DNA from: Bordetella parapertussis
GTDB taxonomy: Bacteria; Pseudomonadota; Gammaproteobacteria; Burkholderiales; SG8-41
Length of the DNA stretch: 64,000 nt
Assembly: GCA_945870465.1 (NCBI GenBank)
Contig: CAMBSS010000002.1
Span: 1-64,000 of the forward strand
Direction of reading: 5' to 3'
Of this stretch, positions 42,056-50,830 are shown one piece after another; position 1 is the stretch's first letter; every line of letters starts with the position of its first letter. Under the pieces are notes generated by a model. That model was not told where the DNA came from. It worked only from the letters and a program-made list of their open reading frames with translations, and made no database searches. Made by a program: the position numbers and the translations under genes.

Positions 42056-42862
42056 CTAACGCAATCCTAAGACGTCCTGCATGTCGAATAGGCCATTTTT
42101 CTTTCCCGCAAGAAATCTGGCGGCACGTAGGGCGCCCTGTGCATAAGTCGCGCGACTGTTGGAGCGCACCACGATTTCGACACGCTCGCCGGGGCCGGCA
42201 AACATCACCGTGTGCTCGCCGACGATGTCGCCACCGCGCACAGTGGCAAAACCGATGGTCGATGCTTTTCTTTCGCCAGTCACGCCTTCGCGTCCATACA
42301 CCGCGCATTCGTCGAGCTTGCGCCCCAGCGCGTTGGCGACGATGCCGCCGATATGCAACGCGGTGCCCGACGGCGCATCGATCTTGTGGCGATGATGCGC
42401 CTCGATGATCTCGACGTCGTAGCCTTCATTCAGCACGCGCGCCGCCACGTCGGCCAGCTTGAATACGAGGTTGGTGCCGATACTCATGTTCGGCGCCATG
42501 ACGATGGCGATATCGCGCGCCGCGTCCGCGATGGATTTTTTCCCGGCATCGGAAAAACCGGTGGTGCCTATCACCAATTTGACGCCGAGCTTGCGGCATG
42601 CCGCGAGATGCGCGAGCGTGCCTTCGGGCCGCGTGAAATCGATCAGCGCACCGCATCCGGCAAGGCTCTTTTCAACATCGGCGCTGATCAATACGCGGCA
42701 TGGCGCGCCGACGAGTTCGCCGGCATCTTTGCCGAGGCTCGCGCTGTCCGCGACTTCGAGCGCAGCACCGAGTTGAAGGTCGGCACTACCGAGTACCGCT
42801 TCGAGCAGCGCGCGGCCCATGCGTCCCGCGCTTCCGGCCACTGCGATTTTCATATTCGCCAT
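42056..42862 (-). CDS. dapB: 4-hydroxy-tetrahydrodipicolinate reductase
   Basis: 268 residues from ATG 42862 ([18 protein letters not shown]), with GGAG 6-9 bases upstream. The N-terminal GSAGRMGR loop binds NAD(P)H. The catalytic His-His-Lys region reads [16 protein letters not shown]. It reduces the cyclic dihydrodipicolinate precursor in lysine and diaminopimelate synthesis. It starts 12 bases past the bamE stop, so they are probably one transcript. Its last codons are echoed twice downstream. Confidence 0.97.
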   Translation of the reverse strand: MANMKIAVAGSAGRMGRALLEAVLGSADLQLGAALEVADSASLGKDAGELVGAPCRVLISADVEKSLAGCGALIDFTRPEGTLAHLAACRKLGVKLVIGTTGFSDAGKKSIADAARDIAIVMAPNMSIGTNLVFKLADVAARVLNEGYDVEIIEAHHRHKIDAPSGTALHIGGIVANALGRKLDECAVYGREGVTGERKASTIGFATVRGGDIVGEHTVMFAGPGERVEIVVRSNSRATYAQGALRAARFLAGKKNGLFDMQDVLGLR

Positions 42863-42873
42863 GTCGACTCCAG

Positions 42874-43608
42874 TCAAAAACCGATCTTGTCGAGCATCCT
42901 GCCAAACAATCCGCGCTTGGGCGGATCTTTTTTATCGTCGGCCGTCGCCGGATCGGTTTTTGCCGCATCCGCTTTTGCGGCGTCGGGCTTCGCCGGATCC
43001 GGTTTCACTTCGGCTTTTGCTGCATCAGGCTTTGCACTGGGCGCGGGCGTCGACGCCGCTTCGGATTTCGCCGGTTCCGGCTTCACTGCGGCGGCCGGCG
43101 CGGCCGCTTGCGGCTTCGCCACGGGCGTTGCCGCAACAGGCGGTTTTTCCACCGGCTTGACTGCGACCGGCGGCTTTTCAATTGGCTTTGCCGCTTCTGG
43201 CTTGGGCGGCGGCGGAGTCACCGCGACTGGTTTGGGTGCCGGCTTGGGCGCGGGCGGCGGTTCCAGCGCCTTGTCGGTAGCCACGACATCGCCTTCGATG
43301 CGCAGCAATTTGTCGCCGTCGAAAAGCACCGTCAGGCGGCGCCGCTCGTCGGGCTTGCCCTGCCGCTGCAGCAGGTAGATGTAATCCCAGCGGTCGTCGC
43401 GAAACATGTCGACCACCAGCGGCGAGCCGAGCACGAAGCGGACTTGCGAACGGGTCTGGCCGACCTTCAGCTTGTCGACCATTTCCTGCGTCACCACGTT
43501 GCCCTGCTGAATGTCGATCTTGTACGGCGAAATCATCGCCGGCAATTCGGGATTCTGCTTGCATGCCGCCAACGCCAGCGCCGCCAACAATAAGATTAGT
43601 ATTCGCAT
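42874..43608 (-). CDS. bamE: outer membrane assembly lipoprotein BamE with long Pro/Ala/Lys tail
   Basis: 244 residues, about twice the usual 110-150. A lipoprotein signal peptide ends in the lipobox LAAC (Cys16). The BamE/SmpA domain follows: [36 protein letters not shown] and [11 protein letters not shown]. From about residue 115 it becomes a low-complexity stretch of [25 protein letters not shown] and KPDAAKA words, ending in [12 protein letters not shown]. The tail could span towards the peptidoglycan. It is divergent from fur, as in most betaproteobacteria. Confidence 0.93.
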   Translation of the reverse strand: MRILILLLAALALAACKQNPELPAMISPYKIDIQQGNVVTQEMVDKLKVGQTRSQVRFVLGSPLVVDMFRDDRWDYIYLLQRQGKPDERRRLTVLFDGDKLLRIEGDVVATDKALEPPPAPKPAPKPVAVTPPPPKPEAAKPIEKPPVAVKPVEKPPVAATPVAKPQAAAPAAAVKPEPAKSEAASTPAPSAKPDAAKAEVKPDPAKPDAAKADAAKTDPATADDKKDPPKRGLFGRMLDKIGF

Positions 43609-43709
43609 CTGCCCGATCCCGGCCTGACGACCGTGACGCGCCGGAAACGCGCGCGGTATTCATTAAAAAGCCGGTATGATAACGTAGTCATCTGACGTCA
43701 GGCCACCGC

Positions 43710-44141
43710 GTGAGTTCCCCTACCGACTTAAAGACCATCGGCCTCAAAGCCACGCTGCCGCGGCTGCGCATCCTCGAATTGTTCGAGAAAAGCGACGTGC
43801 GGCACCTGACCGCCGAGGAAGTCTACAAAATCCTGCTGAAAGAAGGCACCGACACGGGGCTTGCCACCGTCTACCGCGTGCTGACCCAGTTCGAGCAGGC
43901 CGGCCTGCTGGTGCGCCATCACTTTGAAAGCGGCAAGGCGGTCTTTGAGCTGAACCGCGGTAGCCACCACGACCACCTGGTGTGCATGCAATGCGGGCGC
44001 GTCGAGGAGTTTTACGACGAAGCGATTGAAAAGCGCCAGATCGCGGTGGCCAAGGACCGCGGCTACACCATCCACGAGCATTCGCTGCATTTATACGTCG
44101 ATTGCACCAAGCCGAACTGCCCGCACAAGGCCAAAAGCTGA
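43710..44141 (+). CDS. fur: ferric uptake regulator Fur
   Basis: 143 residues from GTG 43710. The winged-helix DNA-binding half has the recognition segment [18 protein letters not shown]. The metal sites include [23 protein letters not shown] and the CxxC pair in [11 protein letters not shown], plus C-terminal Cys residues in [10 protein letters not shown]. It represses iron-uptake genes with Fe2+. The 101-bp gap to bamE holds both promoters. Its last bases form a palindrome with the end of the convergent gene. Confidence 0.97.
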   Translation: MSSPTDLKTIGLKATLPRLRILELFEKSDVRHLTAEEVYKILLKEGTDTGLATVYRVLTQFEQAGLLVRHHFESGKAVFELNRGSHHDHLVCMQCGRVEEFYDEAIEKRQIAVAKDRGYTIHEHSLHLYVDCTKPNCPHKAKS

Positions 44142-44151
44142 TCAGCTTTTG
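44132..44151. terminator. palindrome spanning the adjoining stop codons of fur and the convergent gene
   Basis: CAAAAGCTGATCAGCTTTTG is a perfect 20-base palindrome. Both genes end in AAAAGCTGA and their stops touch (44141/44142). As RNA it gives only a tight hairpin, so terminator function is tentative. Confidence 0.4.
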
Positions 44152-45257
44152 CGGAACTCCTCCACCGACTTCGCCAGCTGACCGTCCTTGCGCTTCAAGG
44201 CGCGGGTGACTGCCCTGGTCGCGCCGAAGGTCGGAATGTACGCTGAATGCTTGCCGGCGCCGCCGATCACCACGATGATGATGTCGTCGGCTTTCTGTAT
44301 TGCGAACACCGGCGCGTCCAACCCCGCGTTCGCATATTTGTCCTTGAACGTCACGCGAAAACGCCGCTCGATGTTCTCCTTCGAGAACTTGCCGAGCGGC
44401 AGGGTCGCGTGCTCCTGCAGGAAACGCTTGGCGTCGGCCTTGCTATAACCATCGTTCGCGATTGCCTTCGCATGCTCGGGGCCCATCACGATCACCGGCT
44501 GGGCCAAATAATAAGTATCGTTCGAACCGGTGATGGCCATGGTGCCGGCAATGGTGGTGAGCAGCCCCAGGCCGGTCAGGCTTTCGTGGTCGTTGATGTT
44601 ATGCGGGCATTCCGCGCCGACGACCGTCACCGTGCTCGCCTCTTTCGCAAAACCGCGCTCTACGCTCAGCGGCTCCCACGGGCTGTTGGCTTCGTTCTCG
44701 GCGACAAAATAGCTGAATTTCGAGGGCGCACCGAAAGTCGACATGTCGCCCAGGGTCGGAATTGCGCCGCCGATGTTGACCAGCGCCAGCCGGATCGCGC
44801 GGCCGATGGCCGCGTTGCTGCGCGTGCCCGGCCCGAACGCGTTATGGCCGGAGTTGATGCCCAGCTCCGCCACCACCGGCCCGTTGACGATGACCAGCGG
44901 CGCGCATAAATGCGTGGTCGCCTGCACGCCGTACAGATTGAACGGCTCTTCGCACATCGCTTCGATCGCGAGCATGAACAAAGGAAAGTAGTTCGGCGCG
45001 CAGCCGGCCATCACTGCGTTCGCGGCGAGCCGCAGCGGCGTCGCTTCGCCGTAGCGCGGCGCTATCTTGGCGATCGGCTCGTTCCATGGCCGGTCGCAAT
45101 ATTCCAGCATTTTTTCGACGCGCTCCGCAGTCGGCGGGATGATCGGCAGTCCGTCGCCCCAGCCGCGCTCCAGGTACAGCTTGTTGATCGCGTCGAAATC
45201 GTCGTCGACATCGATGCTCGCGTCCTTGGCCTTGAGCAATTCGGCGAGATCGCTCAT
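44142..45257 (-). CDS. 371-residue partner of the UGSC selenoprotein, function unknown
   Basis: ATG 45257 overlaps the selenoprotein stop by 4 bp, so the two are translationally coupled. The N-terminus contains LERGWGDGLPIIPPTAERVEKML, followed by an Ala-rich region with GCAPNYFPLFMLAIEAMCEEPFN and TTHLCAPLVIVNGPV. A C-terminal half has IIIVVIGGAGKHSAYIPTFG. Conserved-looking Cys residues (AGCAP, AMCEE, HLCAP, AECPHN) could support redox or metal chemistry. No signal peptide or membrane helix is evident. I recognise this as a partner often seen with UGSC-type proteins but cannot assign a reaction. Confidence 0.85.
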   Translation of the reverse strand: MSDLAELLKAKDASIDVDDDFDAINKLYLERGWGDGLPIIPPTAERVEKMLEYCDRPWNEPIAKIAPRYGEATPLRLAANAVMAGCAPNYFPLFMLAIEAMCEEPFNLYGVQATTHLCAPLVIVNGPVVAELGINSGHNAFGPGTRSNAAIGRAIRLALVNIGGAIPTLGDMSTFGAPSKFSYFVAENEANSPWEPLSVERGFAKEASTVTVVGAECPHNINDHESLTGLGLLTTIAGTMAITGSNDTYYLAQPVIVMGPEHAKAIANDGYSKADAKRFLQEHATLPLGKFSKENIERRFRVTFKDKYANAGLDAPVFAIQKADDIIIVVIGGAGKHSAYIPTFGATRAVTRALKRKDGQLAKSVEEFRKS

Positions 45258-45790
45258 TTCACGTGCTCCTTGATGAGTTTGACTATCTGCGGCACCGCGA
45301 CCAGGGAGCGCCCTTCAACGTGCTCGAGCGACAGCCCGCCCAGCGGATGCGGAATCTTGACCAGCGGCAGGTCCGGCGTGCCGAGCACCTTGGCCTGCGT
45401 GGTGCCGAGCTTGATGAACGGATCGGAAACGATCACGGTGGTGGCGAGCCCGCGTTTGCGCAACTCTGACATGTCGTGGACACTCCACGACGTGCAGGAC
45501 CCTCAATCGCCCATTGCGCTGACGACGAAGTCAGCCTCCGCGGCGAGTTGGTCGAGTATTTCCTTGGGCGCCGGCAGACTCACACTGCCCTTGCGCAGGA
45601 TGACGACCGAAGCGACCGCCACCTGTGCCTTGATACCGTCCACGATAAACTTCAGCAGGTGGTCGGCATTGCCCTTGCTGTTGTCGAGTATGCCCAGCCG
45701 CAGCCCGCCCTGCGCGAACTTGCGCTGCACCCCGGCCTCCGCGGTCGCGGGCACCGGCGCTTCCGGTACCACCAGTTTTACTTTGCTCAT
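45254..45790 (-). CDS. UGSC-type selenoprotein (Sec at in-frame TGA)
   Basis: One 178-residue protein split by an in-frame TGA at 45505-45503. The first part (95 residues, MSKVKLVVPEAP to FVVSAMGD) and the second (through SVHDMSELRKRG to KLIKEHVK) share one frame. The junction reads D-Sec-G-S-C-T-S-W, so Sec is residue 96 and Cys99 forms a UxxC redox-like pair. Its own start has AGGAGG 9 bases upstream. A hairpin fitting a bacterial SECIS follows the TGA. UGSC is a known selenoprotein motif with Cys-containing homologues; function is unsettled. It follows recN by 19 bp. It needs SelA/B/C/D encoded elsewhere. Confidence 0.88.
45473..45491 (-). promoter_or_regulatory. SECIS-like hairpin for UGA recoding
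   Basis: On the minus strand GTCGTGGA pairs perfectly with TCCACGAC (8 bp) around the loop GTG. A flanking mismatch is followed by further A-U and C-G pairs. The loop begins 20 bases after the TGA and starts with G, which fits the published description of bacterial SECIS elements (apical loop roughly 16-37 bases downstream, G among its first bases). Confidence 0.8.
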
Positions 45791-45809
45791 CGCTTGCCCC
45801 TCCTAAAGT

Positions 45810-47471
45810 TCAGATCTTGATACCGAGCATTTCCGCCGCATGCTTGCGCGTCGTCTCGGTTATTTTAACCCCGCCCAGCATGCGCGCAATCTCCTCGACG
45901 CGGCCGGCGCTGGCCAGCACGTTGACACTGCTCGCCACCTTCCCGTTTGCCGTTGTCTTGGTCACCTGCCATTGCTGGTCTGCCGACGCCGCCACCTGCG
46001 GCAAATGGGTCACGCACATCACCTGGTGCCTGGTGCCCAACTTCTGCAGCATCTGGCCGACAATCTCGGCGACGCGCCCGCCTATCCCCGCGTCGACTTC
46101 GTCGAAAATGAGCGTCGGCACCTGCGCGATTTCACTCGCCACCGTCTGGATGGCCAGACTGATGCGCGACAGTTCGCCGCCGGACGCGACTTTCGCCAGC
46201 GCACGCGGCGCTATGCCCTTGTGCGCGGAAACCAGAAATTCGACCTGTTCGAGCCCGTTCGAATTGCCTTCATCCAGTGCCGTCAATGCAATCTCGAAAC
46301 TGCCGCCAGCCATTGCCAGCGTTTGCATCGCCGCAGTGACTTTCTCCGCCAGCTTCTTCGCCGCTTTCTTGCGCCCTGCGCTGAGCTTTTTCGCCACATC
46401 GAGATAAGCGTCGTGCGCCTCACTCTCGCGCTTGCGTACTGACTCGACGTCGAGGTTGCCGCCCAACTGCTCGAGGCGTTCGCGTGCCCGCGCCAAGGTG
46501 TCCGGCAAAGTGTCGGGAGTCGCGCGGTATTTGCGCGCGCTGGCGTGCACCGCATCCAGCCGCTGTTCGATTTCCTTGAAGCGCTTCGGATCGAGATCGA
46601 GCCGCTGCTGGTAATCGCGCAGCATATACACCGCTTCCTGCGCCTGCGCCTGCGCCGACGCAACGACCTCGATAATGTCTTTCAGGCGCGCGTCGTAGGC
46701 GAGCAAATGATCGAGCTTCGCCGACACCGCGCTTAACTGGGTGACGCTCGAGTTGTCCGCGTCGGATAAAGCATCCATCGCAAACTGCGCGCCCTCGATC
46801 AGGCTTTGCGCGTGCGCCAGCCGCGCATGCTCGGCATTGATTTCCTGCCATTCTGCGGCGCCGAATTTGAGCACATCGAGTTCACGCACCTGCCATTCGA
46901 GTTCTTCACGCTCGGCCGCGAACGTAGCGGCGTTGGTTTCGAGCTTGGCAAGCTGTCCGCGTATGTCCTGCCACCGCCGCCACGCCGTGGCGACCGTGGC
47001 TGCGGCATCTTCCAGCCCGGCATAAGCATCGAGCAACCCGCGCTGCGCTGCGCCGCGCATGAGCGATTGATGTTCGTGCTGACCATGCACATCGACCAGG
47101 TGCTCGCCCGCTTCGCGCAATTGCGCGGCGGTCACGCTGCGGCCGTTGATAAAAGCGCGTGAGCGGCCGCCGCTGTCGATGACGCGCCGCACCAGGTACG
47201 CGTCGTCCTCGCCGGCAAGTTCGTGTTCGGCGAGCCAGCGCTGCAGCGGCTTTAGCTTGGCGATATCGAATTCGGCGCTGATCTCGGCTTTCTCCGCGCC
47301 CTGACGAATCACCGAGGCGTCGCCGCGCTCGCCCATAACCAGCGCCAGCGCGTCGATCAGGATGGATTTTCCGGCGCCGGTTTCGCCCGTCAGCGCGGTA
47401 AAGCCCGTGCCGAACTCGAGCTCGGCGCGATCGACGATGACGAAATCTGTGATGTTCAGCGCGCGCAGCAT
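45810..47471 (-). CDS. recN: DNA repair protein RecN
   Basis: 553 residues, an SMC-like ATPase. Walker A GETGAGKS is near the N-terminus. Long helical coiled-coil arms fill the middle. The C-terminal signature (VASGGELSRISLAIQ) and Walker B (PTLIFDEVDAGIGG) complete the ABC head. It acts early in double-strand-break repair. ATG 47471 is preceded by a C/T-rich repeat arm and has no visible Shine-Dalgarno. Confidence 0.97.
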   Translation of the reverse strand: MLRALNITDFVIVDRAELEFGTGFTALTGETGAGKSILIDALALVMGERGDASVIRQGAEKAEISAEFDIAKLKPLQRWLAEHELAGEDDAYLVRRVIDSGGRSRAFINGRSVTAAQLREAGEHLVDVHGQHEHQSLMRGAAQRGLLDAYAGLEDAAATVATAWRRWQDIRGQLAKLETNAATFAAEREELEWQVRELDVLKFGAAEWQEINAEHARLAHAQSLIEGAQFAMDALSDADNSSVTQLSAVSAKLDHLLAYDARLKDIIEVVASAQAQAQEAVYMLRDYQQRLDLDPKRFKEIEQRLDAVHASARKYRATPDTLPDTLARARERLEQLGGNLDVESVRKRESEAHDAYLDVAKKLSAGRKKAAKKLAEKVTAAMQTLAMAGGSFEIALTALDEGNSNGLEQVEFLVSAHKGIAPRALAKVASGGELSRISLAIQTVASEIAQVPTLIFDEVDAGIGGRVAEIVGQMLQKLGTRHQVMCVTHLPQVAASADQQWQVTKTTANGKVASSVNVLASAGRVEEIARMLGGVKITETTRKHAAEMLGIKI

Positions 47472-47473
47472 CG

Positions 47474-47581
47474 GGAGGCCGAGGAGCGTGAGGCGAGAGG
47501 AGTGCGGAGTAAGGCAGCGCGCGACACGCGCACGGTGACAAGCGCGTTTGCCCTCCCCTCGCCTATCGCCTCAAGCCTCAC
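47474..47581. repeat. GAGAGGCGAG-family inverted repeat between nadK and recN
   Basis: Left arm 47474-47507 (GGAGGCCGAGGAGCGTGAGG...) and right arm 47551-47581 (CCCTCCCCTCGCCTATCGCC...) are imperfect complements. Together they fill the whole spacer. One arm ends 2 bases before the recN start codon. Confidence 0.7.
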
Positions 47582-47583
47582 GT

Positions 47584-48456
47584 TTAATAAAATTCCGTCC
47601 AATGCAGCTTCGCACGCAGCATGTTGTAGTAATCGTGCCCCACGGGATGCAGCAGGCGTATGGTGTGGGCGCAGCGGCGCACCACGACGCGATAGCCCTC
47701 GCGCAGATCGAAGCGCGAATGGCTGTCGAAGTGGGCACGCGCATCGGCCGCGCTCCTGATGACGATTTCGACCTCGCTGTCGCTGCTGATCACGATCGGC
47801 CGGCTGGAGAACGTGTGCGGGCAGATCGGCACCAGCGCCATCGCGGAGAGTGAAGGATGAATGATGGGCCCTCCCGACGACAGCGCGTACGCCGTCGATC
47901 CCGTCGGCGTGGCAACGATCAGGCCATCGGCGCGCAGCGCATAAAGAAACTTTCCGTCGATGCGCGTCTCGAGCTCTATCATGCTGCCCTTGATGCCTTT
48001 CGACACCACCGCTTCGTTGAACGCGAGCACGTCGAATACGGGCTCTTTGCCGTCGAAAACTTCGGCCGCCAGCAGCATGCGCTCTTCGGTCACGTAATCA
48101 CCGTCGAGAATATTGCCTATGGTCTCTATCATGGTGCCGAGCGAGATATCGGTGAGAAAACCGAGCCGCCCCTGATTGATGCCGACCAGCGCGACGTCGA
48201 ACGGCGCCAGCGTGCGCGCGATGTTGAGCATGGTGCCGTCGCCGCCCAGCACGATCGCGAGATCGGCCTCGCGGCCGATGTCCTCCAGCACCAGCACCGG
48301 GTATTTGCTGTCGCCGATGTGCGATGCGGTCAGGCGGTCGATCAGCACCCGGACGCCGCGCTGCGCAAGGTATTCGCCGAGTTGCAGCAGGGGTGCTGCG
48401 ATTTCCGGGCTTTTGTACTTGCCGATCAGGCCGACGGTCTTGAATGACGGATTCAT
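47584..48456 (-). CDS. nadK: NAD kinase
   Basis: 290 residues. The GGDGTM motif (LAIVLGGDGTMLN) contains the catalytic Asp; TPTGSTAYALSSGGPI is the NAD-binding loop; the C-terminal LREGYRVVVRRCAH fits. It phosphorylates NAD to NADP. It is divergent from hrcA with a 112-bp gap, and nadK-recN next to hrcA is the common betaproteobacterial order. Confidence 0.97.
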   Translation of the reverse strand: MNPSFKTVGLIGKYKSPEIAAPLLQLGEYLAQRGVRVLIDRLTASHIGDSKYPVLVLEDIGREADLAIVLGGDGTMLNIARTLAPFDVALVGINQGRLGFLTDISLGTMIETIGNILDGDYVTEERMLLAAEVFDGKEPVFDVLAFNEAVVSKGIKGSMIELETRIDGKFLYALRADGLIVATPTGSTAYALSSGGPIIHPSLSAMALVPICPHTFSSRPIVISSDSEVEIVIRSAADARAHFDSHSRFDLREGYRVVVRRCAHTIRLLHPVGHDYYNMLRAKLHWTEFY

Positions 48457-48568
48457 GGACTCATTATATGTGAATGTCAGGCGCGCTTCCGCGCGTTCTT
48501 GCCGGCGTCCCCGGCGCGCGCTTCTGAGTTACTCACCCCGCGCCGGCCTATTTGTGTAGAATAAATCG

Positions 48569-49603
48569 ATGGCCCATGACACGCCCAACCTGAACGAGCG
48601 CGCGCAAACGCTGCTCAAAGCGCTGGTCGAACGCTATATAGCCGATGGCCAGCCGGTGGGTTCACGCGCGCTGTCGCGCGTCTCGGGCCTCGACCTGTCG
48701 CCCGCCAGCATCCGTAACGTGATGGCGGACCTCGAAGAGATGGGCTTTATCGCCAGCCCGCACACGTCCGCCGGCCGCATTCCGACGCCTCGCGGCTATC
48801 GTTTTTTCGTCGACACCCTGCTCACCATCAAGCCGCTCGATAACGTCGAGATCCACCAGCTCGAAGGCCAGCTGCACACCGAAAACCGGCAGCGCATCGT
48901 ATCGTCGACCTCGCAACTGCTGTCCGACCTCACGCGCTTTGCCGGCGTTGTCATGACACCGCGCCGCGCCGCCATGTTCCGCCAGATCGAATTTGTCAGC
49001 CTGTCGGACAAACGCATACTGATTATCATCGTGTCGCCCGAAGGCGACGTGCAGAACCGCATCTTTACGCTTGACCGCAGTTATACGCCGTCGGAACTGG
49101 TCGAAGCGGCTAACATGCTCAACCAGAACTACGCCGGCTGCTCGTTCGAGGAAATCCACCGTCGCATCCGCGACGAACTGAAGCAACTGCGCGAGAACAT
49201 GTCGCAACTGATGGCGGCGGCGCTGGAAGTCGGCAGTCAGGCCATGCAGGATGCCTCCGATGATGTCGTCATCTCAGGCGAACGTAACCTGCTGCAGGTG
49301 CATGACCTCTCCGGCAACATGGCAAGCCTGCGCAAGCTGTTCGATCTGTTCGAGCAAAAAACCAGCCTGCTGCAATTGCTCGACGTCTCGAGCCGCGCGC
49401 ACGGCGTGCAGATCTTCATCGGCGGCGAATCCGGCCTCGTACCGCTCGACGAATGCAGCATCGTCACCGCGCCCTACTCGGTCGACGGCCAGGTCGTCGG
49501 CACGCTCGGCGTGATCGGCCCGACGCGTATGGCCTACGAACGCGTGATTCCGATCGTCGATATCACCGCAAAGCTGCTGAGCAGTGCGCTGTCGCATGGC
49601 TAG
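48569..49603 (+). CDS. hrcA: heat-inducible transcriptional repressor HrcA
   Basis: 344 residues. The winged-helix N-terminus ([41 protein letters not shown]) is followed by a GAF-like domain ending in NYSVDG-type sequence ([28 protein letters not shown]). It represses heat-shock operons through CIRCE elements. I saw no CIRCE palindrome in this window, so its targets (probably groESL) lie elsewhere. Confidence 0.97.
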   Translation: MAHDTPNLNERAQTLLKALVERYIADGQPVGSRALSRVSGLDLSPASIRNVMADLEEMGFIASPHTSAGRIPTPRGYRFFVDTLLTIKPLDNVEIHQLEGQLHTENRQRIVSSTSQLLSDLTRFAGVVMTPRRAAMFRQIEFVSLSDKRILIIIVSPEGDVQNRIFTLDRSYTPSELVEAANMLNQNYAGCSFEEIHRRIRDELKQLRENMSQLMAAALEVGSQAMQDASDDVVISGERNLLQVHDLSGNMASLRKLFDLFEQKTSLLQLLDVSSRAHGVQIFIGGESGLVPLDECSIVTAPYSVDGQVVGTLGVIGPTRMAYERVIPIVDITAKLLSSALSHG

Positions 49604-49610
49604 CGCCCGG

Positions 49611-49702
49611 GAAGCGAAAGACGAGAGGCGAGAGGCGAGCGGAGAAAAACCTGCGCACGTTCTCGCGATCGCCTCTTGTCTCTCGCCTCTCACCTCTCAG
49701 CG
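49611..49702. repeat. GAGAGGCGAG-family inverted repeat between hrcA and hemH
   Basis: Left arm, within 49611-49642 (ACGAGAGGCGAGAGGCGAG), and right arm 49671-49702 (GCCTCTTGTCTCTCGCCTCTC). The pair begins 8 bases after the hrcA stop and ends 11 bases before the hemH start. Confidence 0.75.
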
Positions 49703-49712
49703 CTAGCGCGCC

Positions 49713-50807
49713 ATGCCGCGTTACCTCCCCGAACCCGCCTACACTCACGGCAGCGCGTCGAAGTGCGGCATCCTGCTGATCAACCTCGGCACGCCCGATG
49801 CGCCGACCGCGCCGGCGGTGCGCCGTTACCTGCGTGAATTCCTGTCCGATCCGCGCGTGGTCGAAATTCCGCGGCCGCTGTGGTGGTTGATACTGAATTT
49901 GATCATCCTGCCGTTCCGGCCCAAGCGCTCGGCTGAGCGCTACGCGCAGGTCTGGGGCCCTGACGGCTCGCCCCTGCGCGCGCACACCGAACGCCAGGCG
50001 CGGATGCTGCGCGGCTACCTTGGCGAGCGGATAAAAACACCGCTGGTCGTCGAATACGCGATGCGCTACGGCACGCCGTCGGTGCCGGCCGCGCTCGACA
50101 ACATGAAGCAGCAAGGCTGCAACCGCATCCTGGTTCTGCCGCTGTACCCGCAGTACGCGGCGAGCACCACGGCTACCGCGCTCGATGCGGTCGGCACGGC
50201 GTTGGCGCGTATACGCAACCAGCCGGCAGTGCGCAGCGTGCGCAACTTCCACGACCATCCGGGTTACATCGGTGCGCTAGCGCAAAGCATCAACGACTAC
50301 TGGATGAAAAGCGGCCGCCCCGACAAGCTGGTGATGAGCTTTCACGGCGTGCCGCGCTACACGCTCGACAAGGGAGATCCTTACCATTGCGAATGCCAGG
50401 CGACTGCGCAACTGCTTGCTGCGGCGCTCAAGCTGGCGCCGGAGCAGTACAAGGTTACGTTTCAGTCGCGCTTCGGCCGCGCCGAGTGGCTGAAGCCGTA
50501 TACCGCCGAAGTGCTGCAGGAACTGGGCAAACAAAAAACCCCGCGCGTCGACGTCGTCTGTCCGGGCTTCGTATCCGATTGCCTCGAAACGCTGGAAGAA
50601 ATCTCCATTGAAGGCAAAACCATTTTTCTCACCGCCGGCGGCAAGGACTATCATTCGATTCCATGCCTTAACGAGCGCGACGACTGGATACACGCTCTGG
50701 CCGACATCACGGCAGCCAATCTCGGCGGCTGGGTCGGCGGCGAACCGGCGGCCGAACAACTCGCCCGTGCGCGCGAACGCGCCATCGCTCTTGGCGCAAA
50801 AAGCTGA
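49713..50807 (+). CDS. hemH: ferrochelatase
   Basis: 364 residues. Motifs are [14 protein letters not shown] at the N-terminus, the catalytic His in [21 protein letters not shown], and [15 protein letters not shown]. It inserts Fe2+ into protoporphyrin IX, the final step of haem synthesis. ATG 49713 has no strong Shine-Dalgarno because the leader is taken up by the GAGAGGCGAG-type repeat. Confidence 0.97.
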   Translation: MPRYLPEPAYTHGSASKCGILLINLGTPDAPTAPAVRRYLREFLSDPRVVEIPRPLWWLILNLIILPFRPKRSAERYAQVWGPDGSPLRAHTERQARMLRGYLGERIKTPLVVEYAMRYGTPSVPAALDNMKQQGCNRILVLPLYPQYAASTTATALDAVGTALARIRNQPAVRSVRNFHDHPGYIGALAQSINDYWMKSGRPDKLVMSFHGVPRYTLDKGDPYHCECQATAQLLAAALKLAPEQYKVTFQSRFGRAEWLKPYTAEVLQELGKQKTPRVDVVCPGFVSDCLETLEEISIEGKTIFLTAGGKDYHSIPCLNERDDWIHALADITAANLGGWVGGEPAAEQLARARERAIALGAKS

Positions 50808-50830
50808 CCTGCCGCCCTCCCTTCACCAAT

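Noticed and set aside
42003..42308. 101-codon ORF ending in DMQDVLGLR downstream of dapB
   Set aside because: It overlaps dapB in another frame and only picks up a dapB-end echo at its end. It has no start signal of its own.
45503..45505. TGA as a true stop with two separate small genes
   Set aside because: The second ORF lacks its own ribosome-binding site, the frame is continuous, the joined protein shows the UGSC motif, and a SECIS-like hairpin follows.
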